Assembly: GCF_004104355.1 (NCBI RefSeq)
Contig: NZ_RJLM01000002.1
Location: 549,385 to 613,384, forward strand
From: Photobacterium chitinilyticum
Lineage (GTDB): Bacteria; Pseudomonadota; Gammaproteobacteria; Enterobacterales; Vibrionaceae
DNA: 64,000 bases
Direction: 5' to 3'
The translations under genes and the position numbers were made by a program. Under the pieces are notes generated by a model. It saw only the letters and a list, made by a program, of their open reading frames with translations. It did not search any database and was not told the DNA's origin. This document shows positions 1 through 9,650 of the stretch, piece by piece; the stretch's first letter is position 1, and each line of letters opens with the position of its first letter.

Positions 1-1652
1 GGTTCCCAGAAGGTCGCGTTGATCTTTTCAAGTAATTGCTCATCACTGCGTTTGGGCGCTTTGTTTTGTTCTACCGCTTTTTTGGCTACCGCCAGTGCAA
101 TATGGTGTGATACCTGTTGGATTGCTTCCAATGGCGGTAGTAGGGCTCCGTGCCCATCTTGAGCAAGAGGTGAGCATTCTGCCAGTGCACGGCTGCTTTC
201 CATCAGCATTTCGTCCGTTACTCGGGTCGCGCCGCTGGCCAGAACACCAAGACCAATACCCGGGAAAATATAGCTATTGTTGCACTGGGCAATAGGATAG
301 CTTTTATCGTTAAATAACACCGGATCGAATGGGCTGCCGGTTGCAATTAGTGCATCGCCTTCTGTCCAACGAATAATGTCAGCCGGTGTCGCTTCAACAC
401 GGCTGGTTGGGTTGGAAAGTGGCAGCACAATAGGGCGCTTGCAATGAGCATGCATCTCAGTGATCACCTCTTGACTGAACAGGCCGGGCACACCGGAAAC
501 ACCGATCAGAACCGTTGGTTTGGCATTACTGATAACATCTATCAGGGAGATGCTATCGGTATTATTCCATTGATCAACGGTTGCACTTTTCTGGGCTAGC
601 TTCTGTTGGAAACTGAGTAGATTCTGCATGTTGTCGGTTAGTAGGCCCCAGCGATCAACCATGAAGATTTGTTCGCGAGCCTTGCTGTCGCTCAGCCCTT
701 CCGCGACCATCTGGGCCACAATCGCCTCGGCAATTCCGCATCCGGCAGAGCCTGCACCGACAAACGTTACCCGCTGCTCGGAGAGTTTCGAACCAGCCGC
801 TTTGCAGGCGGCAAGCAGGCTACCAACGGTAACCGCAGCAGTCCCCTGAATATCGTCGTTAAAACAGCATACTTTATCTTTATAGCGGTTAAGCAGTGGC
901 ATGGCGTTTTTCTGGGCAAAGTCCTCGAACTGGATCAGCGCATTTGGCCAGCGGCTTCTCACGGCTTGGATCACTTCCTCGACAAAGTCGTCATATTCCT
1001 GGCCGGTGACACGCGGATGGCGCCAGCCCATATACATAGGATCAGACAGGCGCTGGGTATTGTTGGTGCCGACATCCAGAACAATCGGCAACGTGTTGGC
1101 TGGGTTGATCCCTCCGCAGGCAGTGTATAGTGCCAGCTTGCCGATAGGGATGCCCATGCCGCCAATCCCCTGATCGCCTAGGCCTAGGATCCGTTCACCG
1201 TCAGTGATCACGATAATTTTTACATCCTGACGGGCTGCATTATTTAAAATATCCACCATGCTGCCGCGCTCAGGGTAAGCAAGGAACAGGCCACGGCCTC
1301 GACGGTAAATGTTCGAGAATTTTTCGCAGGCTGCACCGACTGTCGGGGTGTAGATGATCGGCATCATTTCTTCGATATGGTTGACGATCAGCCGGTAGTA
1401 GAGCGTCTCGTTGGTATCTTGGATGTTGCGAAGGAAGATGTGTTTATCAAGATCATTTTTGAACGTTTGATATTGGCTATATGCGCGTTCTTCCTGTTCG
1501 GTAATGGATTCAATGGTTGCTGGCAGCAGCCCCATCAGGCTGAAGTTCTGCCTTTCCTCTGGGGAGAATGCGCTGCCCTTGTTTAGAAGGGCATTTTCTA
1601 GCAGGGTCGGCCCAGCATAAGGAAGGTATAGTGTTTTGTTGTTTTCGTACAT
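1..1652 (-). CDS. maeA: NAD-dependent malic enzyme (3' end cut by window edge)
   Basis: Oxidatively decarboxylates malate to pyruvate with NAD+ in the cytoplasm. I translated the reverse strand from the ATG at 1652. The frame stays open for 550 residues to the window edge, so only about a dozen C-terminal residues are missing compared with E. coli MaeA (565). Visible signatures are the malic-enzyme stretch [14 protein letters not shown] (about residue 158), the metal and substrate motif FNDDIQGTA (about residue 263) and a Rossmann nucleotide-binding run [12 protein letters not shown]. The N-terminus [15 protein letters not shown] is typical of the SfcA/MaeA branch. An AGGA lies 9 bases before the ATG. 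It follows a dicarboxylate symporter gene in the same direction, so imported malate would be fed to this enzyme (inference). Confidence 0.95.
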   Translation of the reverse strand, partial: MYENNKTLYLPYAGPTLLENALLNKGSAFSPEERQNFSLMGLLPATIESITEQEERAYSQYQTFKNDLDKHIFLRNIQDTNETLYYRLIVNHIEEMMPIIYTPTVGAACEKFSNIYRRGRGLFLAYPERGSMVDILNNAARQDVKIIVITDGERILGLGDQGIGGMGIPIGKLALYTACGGINPANTLPIVLDVGTNNTQRLSDPMYMGWRHPRVTGQEYDDFVEEVIQAVRSRWPNALIQFEDFAQKNAMPLLNRYKDKVCCFNDDIQGTAAVTVGSLLAACKAAGSKLSEQRVTFVGAGSAGCGIAEAIVAQMVAEGLSDSKAREQIFMVDRWGLLTDNMQNLLSFQQKLAQKSATVDQWNNTDSISLIDVISNAKPTVLIGVSGVPGLFSQEVITEMHAHCKRPIVLPLSNPTSRVEATPADIIRWTEGDALIATGSPFDPVLFNDKSYPIAQCNNSYIFPGIGLGVLASGATRVTDEMLMESSRALAECSPLAQDGHGALLPPLEAIQQVSHHIALAVAKKAVEQNKAPKRSDEQLLEKINATFWE

Positions 1653-1689
1653 GTCGCAGTGAATCCTAGAGTTCTTAAAAAAAGAGCGG

Positions 1690-1722
1690 TTCTTTAAAAA
1701 GAGCTGTCCGAGAACAGCTCTT
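1690..1722 (-). terminator. Rho-independent terminator after the DAACS symporter gene
   Basis: A 9-bp perfect stem (1699-1707 with 1714-1722, 6-base loop) is followed on the minus strand by a short T-rich run. It lies between the symporter stop and the malic enzyme start, so it may end the symporter transcript or only attenuate read-through into maeA. Confidence 0.6.
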
Positions 1723-1754
1723 ATAGTGATAACCAGTAGTAATGTAATGCTGAG

Positions 1755-2942
1755 TTAGATAGCTTCCTCGATAGGTACTAATCCTTCCTCTGTTTCTTCC
1801 GGTGCGTCGGAAACTTTGTCTATCAACAAAGCAATTACACCATCACCAGTGACATTACAGGCGGTGCCGAAGCTATCTTGGGCTAAGTGGAGTACGATTT
1901 GCAGTGCGATCATTTCTTCGGTAAAACCCAGCATTGAACCGAGTAGACCGACAGAAGCCATTACGGCTCCTCCCGGTGCGCCCGGTGCTGCCACCATTGT
2001 GACACCCAGCATGGCAATAAACGGTAGAGCTTCGAGCAGGCTAGGTACCGGGCCCGCTCCGGTCATGATGATCACAGCGACAGCTACACTGGCGATACTG
2101 ATCACCGATCCTGACATGTGGATGTTGGCACATAGTGGTACAACGAAATTGGCGATAGAGTTCGATACACCATTGCGCTTGGTTTGCTGCAAAGTAACAG
2201 GCACTGTTGCTGCAGAAGACATGGTGCCGACAGCAGTAAAATAGGCTGGCATCATGGTACGAAGGATTTTCAGAGGCGATTTTTTCAGGGCTACACCCGT
2301 GGTGACAAACTGGAAGCTAAGCCAGAACCAGTGCATAGCGATAACGGCAAGCAGTACCAGGCTGAAGGTTTGTAATGTCGCAAATACCGTGCCTTTGACT
2401 GTCATATCGGCAAAGACACCGGCTATATAGAACGGCAGAGCAGGGATCATCACCTTATTTAGGAAAAGTTCAATGATATCGCGGCCCTGATCACTGACCT
2501 TTCTCAGCTGTTCGGCACTGGTACTAGAGATACCCAGGCCAAAAATAAAGGCGACGGTTAACGCTGTCATGATGTTCATGATTGGCGGGATCTGAAGTGA
2601 TAGAAATGGGGTAAGAACAGTTTCAGCTTCTGGTAATTCTCCGGCGCCACTTAGTAATACCGGGAAAAGGCTCTTTGCCACTAAAAAAGCGATAATACCG
2701 GCACCTAGTGTTGATAAATATGCTAGGCCAACAGTTTTTCCGAGTAATTTTCCAGAGTTTTTTGGCAGGCTAGCAATACCGCTAGTCACATAGAAGAGAA
2801 TTAATAATGGAATGGTGAACTTTATTAACTGGCTAACTAAAAATTTAGCGGTTATCAGACCTCGAACAATTATTTCTGGTGCAAACATACCCATCAGTAT
2901 GCCTATTAATATTCCACACAATAACTTAATGATTAAGTTCAT
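1755..2942 (-). CDS. DAACS-family dicarboxylate/amino acid:cation symporter, divergent member
   Basis: Inner-membrane secondary transporter of the SLC1/GltP/DctA fold, 395 residues, with hydrophobic segments throughout. Family landmarks are present but changed: SSAATVPVT stands where GltP-type proteins carry the serine-rich hairpin, PLCANIHMSGS replaces PLGATINMDG, APGAPGG lies in the second hairpin, and DSFGTACNVTGDG replaces the usual D-R-x-x-D-M-x-R-T-x-x-N-V-x-G-D cation/substrate motif. The loss of the conserved arginine there suggests a substrate other than plain C4-dicarboxylates (inference). The C-terminus is acidic. The gene points toward malic enzyme and diverges from a LysR regulator, which is the obvious candidate to control it. 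Substrate is not determinable from sequence. Confidence 0.85.
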   Translation of the reverse strand: MNLIIKLLCGILIGILMGMFAPEIIVRGLITAKFLVSQLIKFTIPLLILFYVTSGIASLPKNSGKLLGKTVGLAYLSTLGAGIIAFLVAKSLFPVLLSGAGELPEAETVLTPFLSLQIPPIMNIMTALTVAFIFGLGISSTSAEQLRKVSDQGRDIIELFLNKVMIPALPFYIAGVFADMTVKGTVFATLQTFSLVLLAVIAMHWFWLSFQFVTTGVALKKSPLKILRTMMPAYFTAVGTMSSAATVPVTLQQTKRNGVSNSIANFVVPLCANIHMSGSVISIASVAVAVIIMTGAGPVPSLLEALPFIAMLGVTMVAAPGAPGGAVMASVGLLGSMLGFTEEMIALQIVLHLAQDSFGTACNVTGDGVIALLIDKVSDAPEETEEGLVPIEEAI

Positions 2943-3329
2943 TTTATTGACCTTTAATTTATTAGGGTACGGGTTTCTTATAATGATTTGATAATTTGTA
3001 ATAATTCTAATTAAGCGATAAATATACTTGTATTTATCATTTTTATTATTTTATTAACGCTATGGATGAATAGTTATTAATGATGTTGCATCTTGATGGT
3101 ATGATTATTCATCTATCATGTGAAATGCTGAAAAAAATGGCTTGGTTATTAAAATGCATCATGTTAGTTTTAATCTTTGTGATCAACTTAATAGACATAT
3201 GTTAATTACTGATTGATCCTTACAGCCATCTGCGGATGGCCTATAATAATCTATGTAACAGCTGGTTTTTTGTACTGAGTTATTTAGGGATGATGACTAC
3301 CGTGGGACCATTACTACTGAGAATGTCGA
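2943..3329. promoter_or_regulatory. AT-rich divergent promoter region between symporter and LysR gene
   Basis: No gene seen. On the plus strand a perfect -10 hexamer TATAAT occurs at 3242-3247. A 6-bp perfect dyad (GCCATC / GATGGC, 3225-3230 and 3235-3240) sits just upstream of it, where a -35/operator region would be. This could be the LysR gene's own promoter with an operator for autorepression; no good -35 at 17-bp spacing is visible, which would fit an activator-dependent promoter. The rest is featureless AT-rich DNA. Confidence 0.4.
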
Positions 3330-4247
3330 ATGAAAAACATAGAAACAAAATGGCTGCAAGATTTTCTTACCCTTGCTGAATTACAAAATTTTTCTCATGC
3401 CGCAGCTGTTCGTAATGTTACTCAACCAGCATTTAGCCGACGAATAAAGTCGCTTGAAGCCGAGTTAGGTTTAGTATTAATTGATCGCAGTAAATCGCCT
3501 ATCGAGTTGACGTTATGCGGAAAACAGTTCAAAACGACCGCACAATCCATTCTTCATCAAATAGATGAAGAAATTAACCGGCTGGCGGGTAGCTCATTTC
3601 ATGGTCGGCATACGGTTCGTTTAAGCGCAGCGCACTCTATCGCTATCAGCTTGCTGCCAAAGTTGCATTCAAGTTTGTTTGATTCGAACTTGAATACAAG
3701 TTTGTCTGTTGATGCCAATGAAGTTGATGACGCTGTTGAATTATTGATAGATGGAAAGTGTGACTTTCTATTTTCTTTTTATGAAGACCGACTGCAAATT
3801 GCACCATACCGTTCGATATATTTAGGGCGAAGCTATTTGTATTGTGTATCAGCGGTGGATGAAAGTGGAATTCCGCTTTTCGACTTGTCAGAAAATGATG
3901 ATGTTCCATGTCTGGATTATACGCCAGAGAGTTATATGGGAAGAGCGCTACACAGAGCCAATGGCAAGTTAACACCTAATACGGTATGTTCATCTTCAAT
4001 GACGGACTTTATAAAAGCATTGGTATTACAAGGTAAGGGAATTAGTTGGTTACCAGATTATGCAATCAAAGAAGAGCTAGCATCCGGGCAATTGAAAATT
4101 TTAACTGAACGTGAACCTGTTCCGCTGGATTTGTATGTCTATCGTTATTATTCCAAGTTGCACTCATCTTGCGAAGCAATGTGGAACGAATTAAGTAAAG
4201 TGAGTCCGATGAAAGAGCTGAGCGGTAAGTCACCGCATGCGAATTAA
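3330..4247 (+). CDS. LysR-family transcriptional regulator, YjiE/HypT-like
   Basis: DNA-binding regulator of 305 residues. The N-terminal winged helix-turn-helix (residues about 8-65) contains SHAAAVRNVTQPAFSRRIKS. The opening NIETKWLQDFLTL and the context after it closely resemble E. coli YjiE (HypT, a hypochlorite-responsive LysR protein), and similarity continues in the effector domain (ESYMGRALHRANG, GISWLPDYAI). The gene diverges from the DAACS symporter and converges on aspartase, so local control of dicarboxylate genes is plausible, but the relation to HypT could equally mean an oxidant-sensing role. The Shine-Dalgarno is weak. It ends before a shared bidirectional terminator. Confidence 0.85.
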   Translation: MKNIETKWLQDFLTLAELQNFSHAAAVRNVTQPAFSRRIKSLEAELGLVLIDRSKSPIELTLCGKQFKTTAQSILHQIDEEINRLAGSSFHGRHTVRLSAAHSIAISLLPKLHSSLFDSNLNTSLSVDANEVDDAVELLIDGKCDFLFSFYEDRLQIAPYRSIYLGRSYLYCVSAVDESGIPLFDLSENDDVPCLDYTPESYMGRALHRANGKLTPNTVCSSSMTDFIKALVLQGKGISWLPDYAIKEELASGQLKILTEREPVPLDLYVYRYYSKLHSSCEAMWNELSKVSPMKELSGKSPHAN

Positions 4248-4285
4248 TTTCAACAATCAAAAACATAATACAAGATAAACATAAT

Positions 4286-4310
4286 AAAAGGGCTAGTTAC
4301 TAGCCCTTTT
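4286..4310. terminator. Bidirectional terminator between LysR gene and aspA
   Basis: An 11-bp perfect stem (4286-4296 with 4300-4310) with a 3-base loop. It has A-tract on the left and T-tract on the right, so it can terminate both convergent genes. Confidence 0.85.
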
Positions 4311-4337
4311 GTTTATTCTGGCTTACGGCATAGCTAA

Positions 4338-5768
4338 TTAGCTATATAGTTTTGCTTTGTATTCAGGGTGCATAAGGTTTTGCGCCGAGAATATTTCATC
4401 AAGCTGCTCTTCAGCCAGTAACTTGCGCTCTAGCGTCACATCTCTAACACTGCGGCCTGTTTCGGCACAAATCTTACCGACGATATCGCCTTCATGGTGA
4501 CCAATGAATGGGTTGAGATAGGTTACGATGCCAATTGAGTTGAAGACAAAGTCTTCACATACATTCTTGTTCACAGTGATACCACTGATACACTTGTCGG
4601 CAAGGTTAATACAGGCATTGTTTAGTAGTCCAATCGACTCAAAAATTGCCTGGCCAATCACAGGTTCCATTACATTGAGCTGTAGCTGACCGGCTTCTGC
4701 TGCGAAAGTAACGGTTGTATCGTTACCGATTACCTTGAAGCAAACCTGGTTGACCACTTCAGGGATCACTGGGTTAACTTTAGCTGGCATAATTGAGGAG
4801 CCTGCCTGCATTTCAGGTAGGTTTAACTCGTTAAGGCCAGCTCGAGGACCAGAAGAAAGCAGGCGAAGGTCGTTAGACACTTTAGATAGCTTAACCGCCA
4901 GACGTTTTAGCGCAGCGTGTACGGTAACATAGGCGCCACAGTCAGATGTTGCTTCAATCAAATCCTCTGAAGGTACACATGCTAGACCTGTTGCTTCGGC
5001 GAGGTATTTTACTGCCAGCTCTTGATAACCTGCTGGTGCGTTAAGGCCGGTACCAATTGCTGTTGCGCCAAGGTTTACTTCCAGAAGTAATGAAGCGGCA
5101 TACTTCAGGTTTTTGATTTCTTCTTTAATCAGGATACTGAAAGCATGAAATTCCTGACCTACCGTCATTGGCACGGCATCTTGTAGCTGAGTTCGGCCCA
5201 TTTTCAGAATGTCCTGGAACTCTTCACTCTTGGCATCGAAGGCTGCTTGCAGGTGCTCGATAGAACCAATCATTTGTATGATGCTGTTATAGACAGCAAC
5301 ACGGAATCCCGTTGGGTAGGCACAGTTGGTTGACTGGCTCTTGTTCACATGATCGTTAGGGTTGATGACGTGATACTCGCCTTTCTCATGACCTTTTAGC
5401 TCAAGTGCTACGTTGGCGATGACCTCGTTGGCATTCATGTTAACAGAAGTGCCAGCGCCGCCTTGGTATACATCAGAAATGAACTGATCCATGCACTTTC
5501 CAGTTTCAAGGATAAGATCACATGCATCGACGATGTACTTACCCACATCGCTAGGGATTGTGCCTAGCTCGGCGTTAGCCATTGCGGCAGCTTTTTTGGC
5601 AAACACCATACCGCGAACTAATTCAGGCACATCTGAAATCTTCATCGACGAGATATTGAAGTTCTCATAGGCGCGCAGTGAATGGATCCCGTAATAAGCT
5701 GTTGCCGGAATTTCGAGTTCACCAAGAAGATCTTCTTCAATACGTACCTTTGTTGAATTGTCGAGCAT
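4338..5768 (-). CDS. aspA: Aspartate ammonia-lyase (aspartase)
   Basis: Cytoplasmic homotetramer that interconverts L-aspartate with fumarate and ammonia. At 476 residues it matches E. coli AspA (478). The fumarase/aspartase signature [15 protein letters not shown] (about residue 324) is intact, including the flexible-loop serine-serine pair. The N-terminal [25 protein letters not shown] and the internal TGRSVRDV C-terminal motif are typical of AspA rather than fumarase C. A Dcu-family C4-dicarboxylate antiporter gene lies divergently about 900 bases upstream. In enterobacteria this combination supports aspartate-fumarate exchange and fumarate respiration, so the same is likely here (inference). 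Confidence 0.97.
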   Translation of the reverse strand: MLDNSTKVRIEEDLLGELEIPATAYYGIHSLRAYENFNISSMKISDVPELVRGMVFAKKAAAMANAELGTIPSDVGKYIVDACDLILETGKCMDQFISDVYQGGAGTSVNMNANEVIANVALELKGHEKGEYHVINPNDHVNKSQSTNCAYPTGFRVAVYNSIIQMIGSIEHLQAAFDAKSEEFQDILKMGRTQLQDAVPMTVGQEFHAFSILIKEEIKNLKYAASLLLEVNLGATAIGTGLNAPAGYQELAVKYLAEATGLACVPSEDLIEATSDCGAYVTVHAALKRLAVKLSKVSNDLRLLSSGPRAGLNELNLPEMQAGSSIMPAKVNPVIPEVVNQVCFKVIGNDTTVTFAAEAGQLQLNVMEPVIGQAIFESIGLLNNACINLADKCISGITVNKNVCEDFVFNSIGIVTYLNPFIGHHEGDIVGKICAETGRSVRDVTLERKLLAEEQLDEIFSAQNLMHPEYKAKLYS

Positions 5769-6665
5769 AGCCGTTACCTTTATTGATAATGAAATGACAC
5801 CGACACAATGTTCTTTTTGCTATCTAAAGTGAAATGCCTAAAAGTAAGCAACAATGCATTTATTGCATAGTGGCTTTTATTTAATCAACCACAGATTAAC
5901 TGTTTAATAAATCATGAATAAAGTTGAATTTTAATTCAATAGAAATATGCAATATAGATCACTGAATTAATTGTGTGACTTAGGTAGGGATTTTATGTAC
6001 TACAAATTCATATGCTGTAGGTATAGAAGAAGAAATATCAAGTTTAGCAATATTAAATAAATTATATTTATATTTCCATTGTGTTAACCATGGGTTTTGT
6101 ATGGATGGTTTTGCGCCTCCGTTGCGGCTGGTTTGTGAACGTTTTGATGCGTTTCAGTTATCACTTGTGGTTTTGCTGAATATTCAGTGATCTAAGTGGT
6201 GTTTTTGTGATGCTGATTACGCATGATGGAATTACTTTCAGCATTTCAAACCCAATTGAAAGCTAAGTACTGTTTACATAAGCCAAGCGAGAGAATATTC
6301 ATTGATAGAGAAATGTTTGTATTTTAAGTTACTGATATTATTATTTTTATATCTAATTATTGTTTCTTGGTAAATCAATGGACGTGTTCCCTTAAAATAG
6401 ACACTGTTATGTGTTGTGAATTAGGGGCTCTGCATTTTTTATTATCCACCGCCTATATTTTTGATTATTAACTTTCACTAAAGCCTGACAGACAAAAAAC
6501 ATATTGCGTTGTTATCAATCAGTTTACTTTTAATAAGATGGTGATTTTTGATCTTAATCGCTTTACGGGCTTTGATAGGTGGTAGGAAACGGATATCTGT
6601 TATTGCTTATATCTCTTTTATAAGTGGTGATGAAATAAAATATAAAACAAGAAAGAGGATTTAGT
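5769..6665. promoter_or_regulatory. Long AT-rich divergent control region between aspA and the Dcu gene
   Basis: Nearly 900 bases with no coding frame I can support on either strand. It must carry the promoters of both flanking genes. The only recognisable regulator-like site is a weak FNR/CRP-type half-palindrome (TTGAT-N4-ATC) at 6548-6559, about 110 bases before the Dcu start. Its right half matches only 3 of 5 positions, so I do not call it. Confidence 0.4.
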
Positions 6666-7970
6666 ATGCTGTTATTGGAAATTATTCTATTGTTAGGATG
6701 TATTATACTTGCCGCTAGGCTGGGGGGAATCGGTGTTGGATTGGCCGGTGGCGTCGGAATGGTGATCGCTGTTTATATAATGGGGCTGTCACCGGGTTCT
6801 ATCCCTGTTTCTGTTATTTTGATTATCATGTCGGTTATTTTGGCCTTGTCTGTTATGCAGCAAGCAGGCGGCATGGGATATATGGTGAAATGTGCAGAAA
6901 AGATGCTGCGCAACAACCCTAAATACATCAACATTCTCGCTCCAGCAACAACCTTTACGCTAACAACCCTTGCTGGAACGGGCTACACTGCGATGTCAGT
7001 GCTCAACGTTATTCAACAGGTGGCTAAGGATAACGGAGTGCGTCCAAGCCAACCGTTGAGCTCGGCCGTTGTAGCATCGCAAATTGCGATCACAGCTTCG
7101 CCAATCTCAGGTGCGACGGCTGCGATGTATGTTGTGGTAGAGAAGATGGGGGTTAACTTCTTTGATGCTATCTGTGTGATCTTACCAGCAGCCCTGGTTG
7201 GTTCTGCAGTCGCGGCCTTTGTTGCCAGTAAGCAGGGGGTAGAACTAGCTGAAGATCCTATCTACCAAGAGCGTGTGAAAAAAGGCTTGGTTAACTTCAG
7301 TTCTGAAGAAGATAAAGATGCCGAGACAACCCCGGAAGCCAAGCGTTCAGTGATGCTGTTTTTGGGCGGTGTTATCTTTATTGTCGGCATGCTGATGTTC
7401 AAATCGGTGATTGGTCATACATTAGGATCTAAAGATATTATCGTGATTACCATGTTGTTCACGTCTTTCTTGATGGCGATGACATGCAAGGTGCAACTTA
7501 CGGATATCAAGCATGCGCCAATCTTCAGGGATGGTGCTGAATCGTTGATTGTTATTCTTGGTATTGTATGGCTTAGCTCTACTATTATCGGTGCCCATAT
7601 TGGCGAAATCAAAGATGTGGCAGGTAGTGTGTTGAATCAATACCCGGCACTACTGTCGGTCGTCTTCTTCGGCACCAGCGCCTTGTTGTTTAGTCAAGGT
7701 GCAACCAGTGCGCTACTGGTTCCGATTGCTGCAGCTCTGGGTGTTGATGCGGGAACTATTCTGGCAAGTTTTGTTGCAGTCAGTGCGCTGTATATGACGA
7801 ACATTTACCCGACGACTGCGTTTGCGATTGCAACGGATGATACCGGCTCGTTCTTGAGCAGTCGGTGGAATGGTTCGCTAATTGTCAACCACCCATTCTT
7901 CCTGCCGGGCATGCTGGGTATCATTAGCGCCGTGCCTGTCGGTTTCTTTCTGTCAGGTATTATCATCTAA
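6666..7970 (+). CDS. Anaerobic C4-dicarboxylate antiporter, DcuA/DcuB family
   Basis: Inner-membrane exchanger of C4-dicarboxylates (for example fumarate or aspartate against succinate), 434 residues, close to E. coli DcuA (433). Family landmarks are ARLGGIGVGLAGGVG at residues 17-31, LRNNPKYINILAPATTF, LAGTGYTAMSVLNVI, SSAVVASQIAITASPISG (about residues 136-153), DPIYQERVKKGL and FNHPFF-like VNHPFFLPG near the C-terminus. I cannot decide between the DcuA and DcuB branches by eye. A good Shine-Dalgarno (GAGG, 7 bases) supports the start. The pairing with divergent aspA argues for an aspartate-fumarate role. A strong bidirectional terminator follows. Confidence 0.93.
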   Translation: MLLLEIILLLGCIILAARLGGIGVGLAGGVGMVIAVYIMGLSPGSIPVSVILIIMSVILALSVMQQAGGMGYMVKCAEKMLRNNPKYINILAPATTFTLTTLAGTGYTAMSVLNVIQQVAKDNGVRPSQPLSSAVVASQIAITASPISGATAAMYVVVEKMGVNFFDAICVILPAALVGSAVAAFVASKQGVELAEDPIYQERVKKGLVNFSSEEDKDAETTPEAKRSVMLFLGGVIFIVGMLMFKSVIGHTLGSKDIIVITMLFTSFLMAMTCKVQLTDIKHAPIFRDGAESLIVILGIVWLSSTIIGAHIGEIKDVAGSVLNQYPALLSVVFFGTSALLFSQGATSALLVPIAAALGVDAGTILASFVAVSALYMTNIYPTTAFAIATDDTGSFLSSRWNGSLIVNHPFFLPGMLGIISAVPVGFFLSGIII

Positions 7971-7999
7971 CCGCTAGGCATTTAGGTGTAGAGATAGAA

Positions 8000-8028
8000 A
8001 AAGGCCAGGAGTTATGCTCCTGGCCTTT
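8000..8028. terminator. Bidirectional terminator between Dcu and DAACS genes
   Basis: A 12-bp perfect stem (8000-8011 with 8017-8028) with a 5-base loop, flanked by A and T tracts, lies between two convergent genes. Confidence 0.85.
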
Positions 8029-8059
8029 GTTCATCTTGTGTGATTATCAAGATGTGCTT

Positions 8060-9349
8060 TTATGCAGCTTCTTCACTAGTGTGGTTATAGACTTCACCTG
8101 TGTTGTTATATACGTCTGTGTCTAGCTCGTTTTCGCTACGACCAATTAAGATAGATACCATCAGATCGCCACATACGTTCACACTGGTACGTGCCATATC
8201 GAGGATACGGTCGATACCGGCAATAATGGCGAGTCCTTCCATTGGCAAACCAACGGTTGTTAGTACCAGCGATAGCATGATCAAACCGGCCCCCGGAACA
8301 CCTGCCGTACCGATAGAGGCCAGCGTCGCGGTCATAATGATGGTTAGGTAGTCGGCAAAGGCAAGATCAATCCCGAATGCCTGGGCAACGAATAGTGCGG
8401 CTACCCCCTGATAGAGTGCAGTACCATCCATATTGATGGTTGCGCCAAGTGGCAGTACGAAACTGGAAATCCCTTTCGAAACCCCCATTTCTTCACGGGC
8501 ACACTTGATCGTAGCAGGAAGAGTGCCTGAGCTGCTTGTGGTAGTGAAAGCGACGGCTGCTGGGTTTACGAGGCCTTTAACATAAGGGATCGGATTCAGG
8601 CGACCAAATACCTTGATGACACCCGAGTAGAACACCAGCACATGAAGTAGGCTACCGATGTAGGCAACGGCAATAACTTTGAATAGCGGCAGCAGAATAT
8701 CGAGACCATACTTACCGGCTACCCAGGCCATCAGGCCGAAGATACCGTAAGGTGCAAGCTTCATGACGAGCTCGGTCAGCTTGTACATTGCCTCGGCTAG
8801 GCTGTCGAATACCGCAATTGCAGGTTTGGCTTTCTCGCCACACAAGTTAAGGGCAACACCCAGGCCGAGAGCGAAGACGATGATTTGCAGAATGTTACCG
8901 GCTGCCAGTGCGCTGATAGGGTTTTTAGGGATCAGATTAAGAATGGTTTGCACTAGGGTCGGCGCTTCTTTGCCTTCTGTTGCTGCAGCGGTTGCAGCCA
9001 TATTCAGGCCTTCTCCCGGAGTCAGCAACGTTGCCAGGCCAAGGCCGATACTGATGGCAACGGCTGTGGTGCCAAGATAGATGGCAACAGCCTTAACGCC
9101 GATGCGGCCCATCTTGCGGGTATCCTGCATCGAAGTGACCCCCACGACCAGCGAGCAGAAAACCAGAGGGACGATCAACATTTTGATAGCGTTGATGAAC
9201 AGGGTGCCGATAGGTTTGAGTATTTCTGCATCAGGTCCGAGTATGCTTCCTGCAATTACCCCCAGAATCATACCGACGAGAATTTTTTTCCACAGGGCTA
9301 GGTTGCCCCAAAAGCCGCGTTGGCTTTGCTTAACTTGTGCTTGTTCCAT
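8060..9349 (-). CDS. Dicarboxylate/amino acid:cation symporter (DAACS, GltP/DctA-like)
   Basis: Inner-membrane Na+ or H+ coupled importer, 429 residues from the chosen ATG at 9349. That start has a GGAA ribosome site, whereas an upstream in-frame start would add 23 non-conserved residues. All canonical SLC1 motifs are present: the serine-rich hairpin TTTSSSGTLPAT, PLGATINMDGTALYQG, AGVPGAGLIML, and DRILDMARTSVNVCGD with the substrate-binding arginine and asparagine. Glutamate, aspartate or C4-dicarboxylates are the likely cargo. A near-consensus sigma-54 promoter and nested inverted repeats lie upstream, and the next genes upstream encode a sigma-54-type two-component system, so DctB/DctD-style inducible uptake is likely. 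Confidence 0.92.
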   Translation of the reverse strand: MEQAQVKQSQRGFWGNLALWKKILVGMILGVIAGSILGPDAEILKPIGTLFINAIKMLIVPLVFCSLVVGVTSMQDTRKMGRIGVKAVAIYLGTTAVAISIGLGLATLLTPGEGLNMAATAAATEGKEAPTLVQTILNLIPKNPISALAAGNILQIIVFALGLGVALNLCGEKAKPAIAVFDSLAEAMYKLTELVMKLAPYGIFGLMAWVAGKYGLDILLPLFKVIAVAYIGSLLHVLVFYSGVIKVFGRLNPIPYVKGLVNPAAVAFTTTSSSGTLPATIKCAREEMGVSKGISSFVLPLGATINMDGTALYQGVAALFVAQAFGIDLAFADYLTIIMTATLASIGTAGVPGAGLIMLSLVLTTVGLPMEGLAIIAGIDRILDMARTSVNVCGDLMVSILIGRSENELDTDVYNNTGEVYNHTSEEAA

Positions 9350-9437
9350 GTTAGTTCCTTGTCCGTTGCTTATTGTATGTAATATGTTTAATAAGCGGCT
9401 AAATGGGGTTAATCCCACTGTACCTGGGATTTATTAG

Positions 9438-9453
9438 AGCAAGCTTGGTGCCA
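9438..9453 (-). promoter_or_regulatory. Sigma-54 (-24/-12) promoter of the DAACS symporter gene
   Basis: On the minus strand the sequence reads TGGCACC-AAGC-TTGCT, which matches the RpoN consensus TGGCACG-N4-TTGC(A/T) at every key position, including the GG and GC pairs at correct spacing. It lies about 90 bases before the symporter start. The adjacent two-component regulator contains the GAFTGA loop needed to activate such promoters. Confidence 0.85.
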
Positions 9454-9531
9454 GTATTTGGGGGTGTGTTTATGTTGTTGTTTTAAAATAAAAAAGTGAT
9501 ATTTTTGTAGGGGGGGGAATCATTGAAGGGG

Positions 9532-9633
9532 TATAACCAAAAGAATAAGTTACTGATGTGATGTTCGTGTTACTTATTTGTGATCAGTAACTTATCCTAT
9601 AAGAGATAGGTTATAACTTTTCTTTTGGTTATA
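9532..9633. repeat. Nested inverted repeats, candidate enhancer for the sigma-54 activator
   Basis: Three nested or adjacent dyads: a 13-bp perfect outer pair (9532-9544 with 9621-9633), an 11-bp perfect inner pair (9547-9557 with 9583-9593) and a 5-bp pair (9596-9600 with 9606-9610). They lie about 80-180 bp upstream of the -24 element, the usual distance for bound enhancer proteins. The dyads could instead belong to the 3' end of the regulator mRNA. No T-tract follows them, so a simple terminator is less likely. Confidence 0.5.
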
Positions 9634-9650
9634 GGGGTTTAGCGGCTTCG

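Noticed and set aside
6548-6559. FNR/CRP-like site before the Dcu gene
   Set aside because: Only one half-site matches well; not distinguishable from chance in AT-rich DNA.
8763-9437. Plus-strand open frames opposite the second DAACS gene
   Set aside because: Mirror frames of a clear minus-strand transporter; no ribosome sites or motifs.
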